From assembly GCA_949299335.1 (NCBI GenBank), contig CASGAD010000013.1:1-57031 (forward strand): 57,031 nt of DNA, read 5' to 3'. Origin of the DNA: an uncultured bacterium (GTDB taxonomy: Bacteria; Bacillota_I; Bacilli_A; RFN20; CAG-826). A program made the position numbers and the translations under genes. Under the pieces are notes generated by a model. The model made no database searches. It saw only the letters and a program-made list of their open reading frames with translations, and was not told the DNA's origin. Positions 36,665 to 44,004 of the stretch are shown piece by piece. How positions within the stretch are numbered: the stretch's first letter is position 1; every line of letters begins with the position of its first letter.

Positions 36665-37996
36665 ATGAAAGAATTGCTTCACGTAAAATGCGTTGATTTT
36701 ACTTTTGATGGACAAGGGCTTTGTAAAGCTGGATCAAGAGTTATTTTTGTTCCGTCATTATTAATTGATGAAGAAGCAGATGTAGAAGTTTTATATCATA
36801 AAAAGGACTTTGATGTAGGTAAAATAGTTAAAATTACTAAATTTTCTGACTATAGAATTAAGCCTAAATGTTCTTGTGCGACTAGTTGTGGAGGATGTTC
36901 CTTTCAAAATTTAGAATATTCTAAAGAACTAGAATATAAAAAGAATAGAGCTCTTCAAACTATAAATAAAATTGGTGGATTTAATTTTAAAGATGCTCCT
37001 GTTTTTGGTATGGAAGAGCCTTATTATTATCGAAATAAAATTCAAGTTCCCTTTGGCTACGATAAGCAAAAACGACTTGTTTATGGATTTTATAAATTTA
37101 AGAGTCATGACATTGTTCCTATTGAAGAATGTGCAATAGAATCTAAAGAACATGTAGACATTTTAAAAACTATAAAGAAATTAATGCTATCAATGAAAAT
37201 TGAAGCATATAACGAAGACACATTTAAAGGTGATATACGCCATGTCTTAATTAGGGTAGGCAAAGTTAGTAAAGAAGTGATGGTTGTTTTTGTTGTTAAA
37301 AATTCTAGATTTAAGTCAAGAAATAATTTTATCAAAGCTTTAATTAAAGAGTGTAATAATATAACAACTGTCGTAATTAACGAAAATCCTCGCAAAACCA
37401 ATGTTATTTTAGGAGAAAAAGAAGAAGTTGCTTATGGCCCAGGTTTTATTTATGATTATTTACTAGGTGTAAAATTTAAAATCTCATCTAAGTCTTTTTA
37501 TCAAGTAAATCATGATCAATGCGAAAAATTATATTCTTTAGCTATTGAAGGAGCATCACTTAAGCCAACTGATACTATTTTAGATGCCTATTGCGGAATA
37601 GGCACAATTGGACTAATTGCTTCAAAAAAAGTAAAAGAAGTTTATGGAGTAGAAATAGTTAAAGAAGCTATTATAGATGCTAAAAATAATGCCAAACTAA
37701 ATAACATTAATAACTGTCATTATGAATGTCAGGATGCAAGCGATTACGTAGTTGAAAATAAATTTGATTGTGTTTTTGTCGATCCACCTAGAAAAGGTTT
37801 AGATGCTAATTTTGTTAATGGCTTATTAAAGAGCAAACCTGAAAGAATTGTTTATATTTCTTGTGATGTTGGTACATTAAGTAGAGACCTTTCTATACTT
37901 AAAAAAGAATACAATATTACTGGCGTGAAGTTTGTTGATATGTTCCCTAGAACGTATCATATTGAGACAGTTTGCTGTTTAGTGCTTAGAAAATAA
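36665..37996 (+). CDS. rlmD: 23S rRNA (uracil-C5)-methyltransferase, RlmD/RlmCD type
   Basis: TrmA/RlmD-family enzymes methylate a uridine of 23S rRNA with S-adenosylmethionine. The 443-residue protein has an N-terminal TRAM domain (about 1-60), an iron-sulphur motif CSCATSCGGCSFQNLEY, the SAM site LDAYCGIGTIGL, DPPRKGLD and the catalytic cysteine region YISCDVGTLSRDL. In Firmicutes one RlmCD often modifies both U747 and U1939, so the exact target is uncertain. It lacks its own ribosome site and is probably coupled to the gene before. Confidence 0.88.
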   Translation: MKELLHVKCVDFTFDGQGLCKAGSRVIFVPSLLIDEEADVEVLYHKKDFDVGKIVKITKFSDYRIKPKCSCATSCGGCSFQNLEYSKELEYKKNRALQTINKIGGFNFKDAPVFGMEEPYYYRNKIQVPFGYDKQKRLVYGFYKFKSHDIVPIEECAIESKEHVDILKTIKKLMLSMKIEAYNEDTFKGDIRHVLIRVGKVSKEVMVVFVVKNSRFKSRNNFIKALIKECNNITTVVINENPRKTNVILGEKEEVAYGPGFIYDYLLGVKFKISSKSFYQVNHDQCEKLYSLAIEGASLKPTDTILDAYCGIGTIGLIASKKVKEVYGVEIVKEAIIDAKNNAKLNNINNCHYECQDASDYVVENKFDCVFVDPPRKGLDANFVNGLLKSKPERIVYISCDVGTLSRDLSILKKEYNITGVKFVDMFPRTYHIETVCCLVLRK

Positions 37997-38156
37997 TTTA
38001 AATATTATTTTATTTACTAGTAATTTTTATTTGCTTTATTTGTTTGTTATCAAGAATTAGTCTGTAAATTTGCAGCATTTTATAGCAAAGAGTCAATAAA
38101 ATTTTAATAATTGAATTAACTGCATTAAATAAGCAACAGCAATTTTTAAAAAATAA

Positions 38157-38272
38157 ATATGCGAAATATTGCCTGATATTTCTTCTTTAAGAGTTGAACA
38201 TATTTTAGGCAGGATTTTAAAGAATCAAAAAATCTAAAATAAGCGAGGGCAAAAATACAAGGTATTATAGAA
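38157..38272 (+). pseudogene. Possible remnant of a winged-helix C-terminal domain
   Basis: The 460-base gap 37997-38457 has no intact gene. From 38157 one frame reads ICEILPDISSLRVEHILGR then ILKNQKI and a stop. A neighbouring frame then reads SEGKNTRYYRK and two stops (ending about 38272). Together they resemble the winged-helix end of Fic-type or similar proteins ('..LPDiS..TverxLxxLvxxgkI..iG.gxxTrYxxk') after a frameshift. The rest of the gap shows only short broken frames in both strands. Confidence 0.3.
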
Positions 38273-38382
38273 AATAATAATTAGGCTAATAAAGATGCAG
38301 CTTAATAAGCAAAATATGAAACAAACTAAGCTTTACTAATTGTGAAGTCGATAGACTATTTAAAAGAGACTGTGTCAGTTGT

Positions 38383-38412
38383 TTGTGATAGTTTATAAAA
38401 AATAAGTATAAT
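38383..38412 (+). promoter_or_regulatory. Promoter of the small unknown gene at 38458
   Basis: -35 TTGTGA (38383-38388), an 18-base spacer and -10 TATAAT (38407-38412), 45 bases before the ATG. Confidence 0.5.
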
Positions 38413-38457
38413 GAATTCATATATCTTTTAGGCAAAATTAAATAAGAGGATTTATAT

Positions 38458-38952
38458 ATGACAAAGAACGAAGCTTTATATTTTTTAGAATGTTTGGCAA
38501 AAGGACTTAATCCATTTAACGGAGAAAAGTTAGAGAACGAATCCATTTTTAATGATGTTAATATGGTTAGAGCTCTTTATGAAATAAGAAATTTCATGGA
38601 TTATGAAATTAAAAATAAAAAAACTAAAAAAGAACCTTTTACCCTTTTAAGAAAAGAAGGAATAGTAGACGGGCCAATGAATATTTCAACTTTTGTTAAG
38701 AAAATAAACGAGGTTAATTCTGGAACAAAAATGAAGAAATTTAATAGAAAAGTATTGATTAATTGGCTCATTCAAAATGATTACCTTTTCCTAGAAAATG
38801 GTAAAAAGCGTATCACAAATAAAGGTAAGAATTCTGGTATATATGTTTTACATAGAGTAAGTAATAATGGAAAAGCATATGATGTGATAACTTATCCTGA
38901 AAAATTTTTAAATTATATACTTGAATTAATTGGTTCAGGAAAGATCGTGTAG
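38458..38952 (+). CDS. Unknown protein with NPFNGE and TxKG..GI motifs
   Basis: The 164-residue protein is not assigned to a function. The N-terminus LECLAKGLNPFNGEKL..ESIFNDVNMVRALYEIRNFM has a pattern seen at the start or inside several bacterial helicase-associated and phage-type small proteins. The C-terminal LINWLIQNDYL..GKKRITNKGKNSGIY resembles a small winged-helix-like module. GAGG lies before the ATG and a promoter is at 38383-38412. It lies among damaged defence-type genes, so a role in defence or a mobile element is possible but unproven. Confidence 0.6.
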   Translation: MTKNEALYFLECLAKGLNPFNGEKLENESIFNDVNMVRALYEIRNFMDYEIKNKKTKKEPFTLLRKEGIVDGPMNISTFVKKINEVNSGTKMKKFNRKVLINWLIQNDYLFLENGKKRITNKGKNSGIYVLHRVSNNGKAYDVITYPEKFLNYILELIGSGKIV

Positions 38953-39091
38953 ATTAAATTACTTTTCGCTATTTATAAAAAGTATTTTATCGATGACGAT
39001 TTATTATCGAAGATACAAAAGCATTCGTAAAAATAAAATATGAAAAAATATTAAGCGCTAAGATTGTTGTATTATAAAAAGATATAAAGTT

Positions 39092-39124
39092 ATTTACCCG
39101 GCATTTACCCGGCATTTACCCGGC
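39092..39124 (+). repeat. Three perfect 11-bp tandem repeats
   Basis: ATTTACCCGGC is present three times head to tail (39092-39102, 39103-39113, 39114-39124). Its CCCGGC core is strikingly GC-rich for this genome. It lies just before the AlbA/Schlafen-type gene. The unit is not a multiple of three. Confidence 0.9.
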
Positions 39125-39132
39125 AAAATTGC

Positions 39133-40453
39133 TTGAATTTAGGCAGAGAAAACGAAAAAAATAGAATTCAAAGAGTCAACTTCTGAATTTGATAAAGCAT
39201 GTAAAGCTATAGTAGGGATACTTAATAGAGGTGATGAAGGTATCATCTATTTTGGGGTGAAAGATAACGGGGATGTAATTGGGCAAATTGTTGGGAAAGA
39301 CACTCTTTCTACTTTGACAGATAGAATTAGAAATTCTATTAGACCTTCCATATATCCAACTGTGAAAAAAGAAGAATATGATGGCAAAACAATAATATCT
39401 GTGTCATTTAAAGGAACAAATAAACCTTATGCATATAAGGGGGCTTTTTATATACGAGTAGAAGATCAAACACTTCCTATTGATCCATTAGTATTAAGAA
39501 AATTAATACAAGAAGGAAATGAGTATAACACTAAATGGGAAAATGAGTTGACCAATTATGGCATTGAAGATGTTGATGAAAACGCTTTAGAAAATTTTTA
39601 TAAGCAATCTGTAGCAATCGGGAGAATCGTAGAACATAAACATACTTCAGAAGAACTTTTAACACAATTAAATTTAATGGTTGATAAAAAATTAACAAAT
39701 GCAGGCTATTTTTTATTTTCAAATAAATCACCTTTAGTTTTAAAGGCAGCGATTTATCCTACTGAAGAACGACTAAATCCTATCTATTTAAAAAGATACG
39801 AAGGAAATATTTTTAACTTAATACACGAAGCGATAAATTATATTAATCAAAAAATGAGTTGGAAGGTTGTAGTTGACAATGTGGAGAGAAAAGAAATTCC
39901 AGAGGTTCCTGTAGTCGCACTTAGAGAAATAATAATTAATTCTTTTGTTCATTGTGACTATATTAGCGATACAGAACATCAAATAACATTCGACCCTTCA
40001 AAAATAGAAATTTATAATCCAGGAGTATTTAAAGACTATACCCCGATAGATTATGTAAACGGTACAATTCCTTCAAGAACAAAACACAAAGTAATACAAG
40101 GGATCCTTTTTAAAGCTTTTGATATTGAAACTTTAGGAAGAGGATTAAAGAGAATGGACAAATTTTGTAAAGAATCAAATGTTAAGTGGGACTATAAAAA
40201 ATATCCATTTGGCTTTACTTTTATATTTCTAAGAAATAATCTTGGTGAAGATGAAGATTCATTGTCATCTGATGCTAAAAAAATACTTGAATACATGTAT
40301 AAAAATGATGGAATTTTAGAAAGTAATGCGAAAGCATGTGAAGTTCTTAATAAAAAAGAGTGTTCTGCTCGTAAGATTATTAATGAATTAGATATGTCTG
40401 AAAAAATCAAAAGAGAAGGGACAGATAAAGTCGGATTTTGGAAACTCGTTTAA
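39133..40453 (+). CDS. AlbA_2/Schlafen-type ATP-binding protein with a disrupted 5' end
   Basis: The protein has an N-terminal AlbA_2 (Schlafen-like) domain: IEFKESTSEFDKACKAIVG, GIIYFGVKDNGDVIGQ, AFYIRVEDQTLPID. A C-terminal HATPase_c_4 domain follows (VVALREIIINSFVHCDY, YNPGVF, ETLGRGLKRM) and then a winged helix. From 39143 on the frame is open but has no ATG. The first usual start codon is GTG 39257, which would cut off the conserved N-terminus. A TTG at 39133 reads LNLGRENEK in another frame and would join the main frame if one A of the A7 run 39155-39161 were absent. So it is either frameshifted, phase-variable or a start-lost pseudogene. Such proteins are common in defence regions. Confidence 0.65.
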
Positions 40454-40671
40454 TTTAAATACAGTTTTTTGCTTTTCTAAACCACGTTTAGTTTCTTAGG
40501 GATATTTAAATAAGCAATTTCAAAGAGAAATTAACTAAAAATGTGCACACAAAAATTATTTTTGAATCTTAATAATAAAAACATATGTTGATATGCCACA
40601 ATCAATTTTATAAAGCAATACAAAAGGAAGAGTTTACTTTGTTTTATTTTTTACATTAATAAAGGTATTAA

Positions 40672-40887
40672 ACTAAATTTAGTGTACTTAAAAATAAACT
40701 TTTAGAGTCAAATAAAATCCCTGAAAATCTTGATTTTAATATCGGAATTTAAAAAATGTTAAGAGAGTAATTTGATGAAGTCGATTTTAATCAAGCGAAA
40801 AAAGACTCTAGAAAATTTATAATTAATAAAGAAAATTTAGATTTTTATTGTAAGGAATTGTTTATATATTATTTGAATAAACTTTAA
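40672..40887 (+). pseudogene. Remnant of an AbiEii-type nucleotidyltransferase toxin (C-terminus)
   Basis: The gap 40454-40994 has no intact gene. In one frame from 40672 the translation reads LLESNKIPENLDFNIGI, stop (40750), KMLRE, stop (40768), FDEVDFNQAKKDSRKF, then LDFYCKELFIYYLNKL and a stop at 40885. This matches the C-terminal pattern of AbiEii/AbiGii nucleotidyltransferases ('..FexvDfexakeDvrpFi....ldxWskexFlxli'). Two internal stops and the missing N-terminal nucleotidyltransferase core show decay. I see nothing else in 40454-40671. Confidence 0.5.
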
Positions 40888-40994
40888 ACAAGACTTATTC
40901 ATGAAAAATTGTGTTCTAAGATAAAAAAATCACTGAGTCATTTATAATTATTTCTTATAGATTATAATTAACTTAATTTAAAGGAGGTTTAGTT

Positions 40995-41498
40995 ACGAAA
41001 ATCAATATAGTTTATGCTAGTAGGACAGGTAATACAAAGTTAGTTGCTGAAGCTATTAAAGATGCTTTAAAAGACTTTGATATAGAAATATATAATTCAA
41101 CCAATGAAGTTAGAGATGGGGACATCTATTTTATAGGTTCATGGGCTGATAAAGGAAGTGAAACTATAGACATAATTAACTTTGTTAAATCATTAAAAAA
41201 CAAAAAAATTGCTATTTTTGGTACTGCTGGATTTGGTGGTAGTAAAGCTTATTTTGAAACTTTAGCTAATAGAGCATATTCCAATATTGACGAATCTAAT
41301 GAAAAATTAGGTCATTTTTATTGTCAAGGTAAAATGCCTATGAGCGTAAGAGAAAGATATGTAAAACTTATTCAAGAGAACCCTGAAGATAAGAAGCTCT
41401 TAGTTAGTATTAAAAATTTTGATGAAGCTTTATCTCATCCAGACAGTGATGATTTATTGCGTGCTAAAGAGTGGGCATTAAGTATAATTAAAAAATAA
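40995..41498 (+). CDS. Flavodoxin family protein with an apparent ACG start codon
   Basis: The frame encodes a complete 167-residue flavodoxin: KINIVYASRTGNTKLVAEAI with the FMN phosphate loop SRTGNT, then DIYFIGSWADKGS, IAIFGTAGFGG with the second FMN loop, and QGKMPMSVRERY. No ATG, GTG or TTG stands at the beginning. AAAGGAGG (40980-40987) lies seven bases before an ACG at 40995 that aligns with the family start. ACG is a rare start codon. The alternative is a recent ATG-to-ACG mutation. The SVRERY pattern recalls short flavodoxins such as BilS, but this is weak. A double TATAAT upstream could be the promoter. Confidence 0.75.
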   Translation, partial: TKINIVYASRTGNTKLVAEAIKDALKDFDIEIYNSTNEVRDGDIYFIGSWADKGSETIDIINFVKSLKNKKIAIFGTAGFGGSKAYFETLANRAYSNIDESNEKLGHFYCQGKMPMSVRERYVKLIQENPEDKKLLVSIKNFDEALSHPDSDDLLRAKEWALSIIKK

Positions 41499-41534
41499 AA
41501 TAGTATTGCAAGAAACAAAAGATAATGGTAATTT

Positions 41535-41566
41535 ATAATAGTTAGTGGAAACTAACTATTATTTTT
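41535..41566 (+). terminator. Terminator or attenuator after the flavodoxin gene
   Basis: Twelve base pairs (41535-41546 with 41551-41562) close a GGAA loop, followed by a T run. It contains GTTAG and CTAAC arms that also occur in the next hairpin. Confidence 0.65.
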
Positions 41567-41572
41567 ATGGAA

Positions 41573-41592
41573 AGGTTAGCAATAACTAACCT
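41573..41592 (+). promoter_or_regulatory. Second hairpin just before the ribosome site of the next gene
   Basis: AGGTTAG (41573-41579) pairs with CTAACCT (41586-41592), ending next to AGGTG and the ATG at 41602. Its arms can also pair with those of the hairpin at 41535-41562, so two folds exclude each other. Confidence 0.45.
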
Positions 41593-41601
41593 AGGTGAAA
41601 T

Positions 41602-41895
41602 ATGAAAGTCTCAAAGGAAAAGAAAATAGTTTATTTGATGATTGAAATCTACTCTAAACATCATGATAAAAAAGAGTTAAAAGATAATGAAGAGATGCTT
41701 CAACTATTGAATTATGCTTATAAGCGTCTTGATCATTGTCCTTTTAAAGATAAGAAATCTTTTTGTTCTATATGTAAAATACATTGTTATGAGAAAACAA
41801 TGAGAGAAAAAATTAAAAAAGTAATGAGATATTCTGGACCAAGAATTATCATCTATCACCCAATATTATTTATTAAACATCAATTTAGAGGATAA
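41602..41895 (+). CDS. Nitrous oxide-stimulated promoter family protein (cysteine-cluster)
   Basis: The 97-residue protein matches the family named 'nitrous oxide-stimulated promoter' (PF11756), whose function is unknown. It has a helical N-terminus, then YAYKRLDHCPFKDKKSFCS, CKIHCYEKTMREKIKKVMR and SGPRIIIYHP. Four cysteines in C-x(9)-C-x(2)-C-x(3)-C spacing suggest metal or cluster binding. AGGTG precedes the ATG. It lies between a flavodoxin gene and a DUF454 gene, two bases from the latter. The family call is firm, the role is not. Confidence 0.75.
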   Translation: MKVSKEKKIVYLMIEIYSKHHDKKELKDNEEMLQLLNYAYKRLDHCPFKDKKSFCSICKIHCYEKTMREKIKKVMRYSGPRIIIYHPILFIKHQFRG

Positions 41896-41897
41896 AT

Positions 41898-42305
41898 ATG
41901 AAAATTAAAAGAATTATCTATGTTTTGCTAGGTTTTATTTCGTTAGGACTAGGTATTATAGGAATAATATTACCAATTTTACCAACTGTACCTTTCTTTT
42001 TATTAACAACTTTTTTCTTCTCTAGAGGCTCAAAAAGATTTGATGACTGGTTTAAAAGTACAAAATTATATAAAAAGCATATGGAAAACTTTTTGAAAAA
42101 TAGAGTAATGACATTAAGAGGGAAAATCGTTTTACTAAGTTTAGTTTCCTTAATGTTATTTGTTTCTATGTGGTTCGTAAATAATATAGTTGTTTCGAGT
42201 GTTTTACTTCTTTTAATAGTCCTTAAATATTTGTATTTTATTTTTAAAATCAAAACAGTTAGTAAAGAAGAGTATCAAATTTTAAGAGGTAATAAACATG
42301 CTTGA
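41898..42305 (+). CDS. DUF454 (YbaN-like) membrane protein
   Basis: This 135-residue membrane protein belongs to the YbaN/DUF454 family. The N-terminal helix IIYVLLGFISLGLGIIGIILPILPTVPFFLLTTFFF is the family signature, followed by SRGSKRFDDWFKSTKLYKKH and two further hydrophobic helices (about 75-110). Function is unknown. Its stop overlaps the ABC transporter gene by eight bases, so it is co-translated with it. That physical link suggests it is an accessory part of the exporter. Confidence 0.82.
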   Translation: MKIKRIIYVLLGFISLGLGIIGIILPILPTVPFFLLTTFFFSRGSKRFDDWFKSTKLYKKHMENFLKNRVMTLRGKIVLLSLVSLMLFVSMWFVNNIVVSSVLLLLIVLKYLYFIFKIKTVSKEEYQILRGNKHA

Positions 42306-44004
42306 TAAAAACTTATTTAAACTAATAACTAAAAATAAAAGGAAATTGCTTTGGATTATTTTGACTCAAACTTTAGGACTAATAATTACTTTATTATGTT
42401 CATTAATTTTGGTGTATGTGCTTTATAAAGTAATAGAACATAAAGATTTTAATTCGCTTTATTATTTAATAGTTGTGGTAGTTTTAATTTTAATAAAATT
42501 GCAGTTAAATGGTTTAATAAATAAACTACAAAATGAAGTAAGCGAAGAAGTTGAAATAGATTTAAGAAGTAGACTTATTAATGAAGTATTACTAGATAAT
42601 GAAGTGGCGAAAAAATATAAGACTGAAGCTTTAAATCAATTATGTGTCGAAGGAATTGAGCAACTAGGTCTATATTATACGATCTATATACCTAGTTTTT
42701 TCTATGCTTTAATTTCTCCTATTATTTTATTTATTATGTATTCATTTTTTTCATTTTATATTGCATTAATCTTTTTAGCCTTTGTTCCTCTTATACCTAT
42801 TTCTATAATTTTAGTAAGTAAATTTGCTAAGCGAATCTTTAATAAATATTGGGACATATATTTATCTATGGGTGATGAATTTTTGGATAGTATAAAAGGT
42901 TTAAAAGAACTTAAAATATTTAATTCATGTGAATTACAACTACATAAAATCGATAAAAAAGCTGAAGAATTTAGAAAAATCACTATGAAAGTCCTTGTTA
43001 TGCAATTATATAGCACATCAATTATGGATTTATGTGCTTTTGGTGGTTTAGCGACAGGACTAGTTTCATCTTTACTTTTATTAAGTAATGGAATGATTTT
43101 AAGTCCTTACTTTGTCTTAATTTTTATATTAACAGGCTTAGAATTTTTTATGCCATTAAGAAGTCTAGGAAGTGCTTTTCATTTATCAATGAATGGAGCA
43201 ACCGCTGGAAGAAAGATTTTAGAAATTTTAAATTCAAAAAAGACAATAAATGCTAGTAAAGATCTTGACTACATAAAAAACATTAGTTTTAAAAATATAG
43301 ATATTAGTTATGAAAATAAAAGCGTTATAAACAATTTAAATTTATCTATAAATTCAAAAGGATTATATGGCATATGTGGCGAATCAGGAAAAGGAAAATC
43401 AAGCATCGTTAAAGCCTTAGTTGGAGAAATTCCATTAAAAAACGGCGAAATATTAATTAATAACAATAGGTTAGAAAGTTTAAATAAGACAAGTTTATTT
43501 AAGCACATTTCTTATTTATCTTATGAATCTCATATATTTAAAGGTTCGATTTTAGAAAATTTCTTGATTGTAAATGACTCGCTTTCTAAAAAAGAAATGA
43601 AAGAATATCTATTAAAAGTTAAGTTAGAAAACTTTACTCTAGATTATGAAATTCAAGAAAATGCTACAAATATAAGTGGAGGAGAAAAGCAACGTTTATT
43701 ATTAGCTTTTTACATGAGTAGAAAAAGTGATTTATATATATTTGATGAAGTGACAAGTAATATTGATTATGAATCTGAAGTTGCAATTATGAATTGTATT
43801 AAAGAGATATCTAAAAAAGCAATTGTTATATTGATTTCTCATAGACTTGAAAACTTAATAGAGGCTAACAAGGTCTGCTATATAAGTGAAAAGTGTTTAG
43901 AAATTAGTAGTCATAAAGATTTATTAAATAATTCAAAAGGCTATAGGGAATTATATTATTTACAAGCAAGAATGAAAGGTGAAAGAATTAATGAAACAAT
44001 TTAA
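42298..44004 (+). CDS. Half ABC exporter, CydD/CydC-like (first subunit)
   Basis: The 568-residue protein has a six-helix transmembrane domain (about 1-300) and an ABC ATPase. The ATPase has Walker A GICGESGKGKSSIVKAL, signature ISGGEKQRLLLAFYMSR and Walker B LYIFDEVTSNID. With the following gene, which overlaps it by 26 bases, it would form a heterodimeric exporter. The tandem order and short subunits resemble CydDC, which exports cysteine/glutathione or handles heme in other bacteria. The substrate here is unknown. Confidence 0.8.
   Translation: MLDKNLFKLITKNKRKLLWIILTQTLGLIITLLCSLILVYVLYKVIEHKDFNSLYYLIVVVVLILIKLQLNGLINKLQNEVSEEVEIDLRSRLINEVLLDNEVAKKYKTEALNQLCVEGIEQLGLYYTIYIPSFFYALISPIILFIMYSFFSFYIALIFLAFVPLIPISIILVSKFAKRIFNKYWDIYLSMGDEFLDSIKGLKELKIFNSCELQLHKIDKKAEEFRKITMKVLVMQLYSTSIMDLCAFGGLATGLVSSLLLLSNGMILSPYFVLIFILTGLEFFMPLRSLGSAFHLSMNGATAGRKILEILNSKKTINASKDLDYIKNISFKNIDISYENKSVINNLNLSINSKGLYGICGESGKGKSSIVKALVGEIPLKNGEILINNNRLESLNKTSLFKHISYLSYESHIFKGSILENFLIVNDSLSKKEMKEYLLKVKLENFTLDYEIQENATNISGGEKQRLLLAFYMSRKSDLYIFDEVTSNIDYESEVAIMNCIKEISKKAIVILISHRLENLIEANKVCYISEKCLEISSHKDLLNNSKGYRELYYLQARMKGERINETI

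Noticed and set aside
36929-37401. Antisense frames inside the rRNA methyltransferase gene
   Set aside because: They are open only because of the codon use of the real gene and have no ribosome site or domain.
40454-40671. An antitoxin gene before the AbiEii remnant
   Set aside because: No frame of useful length or recognisable motif could be found.
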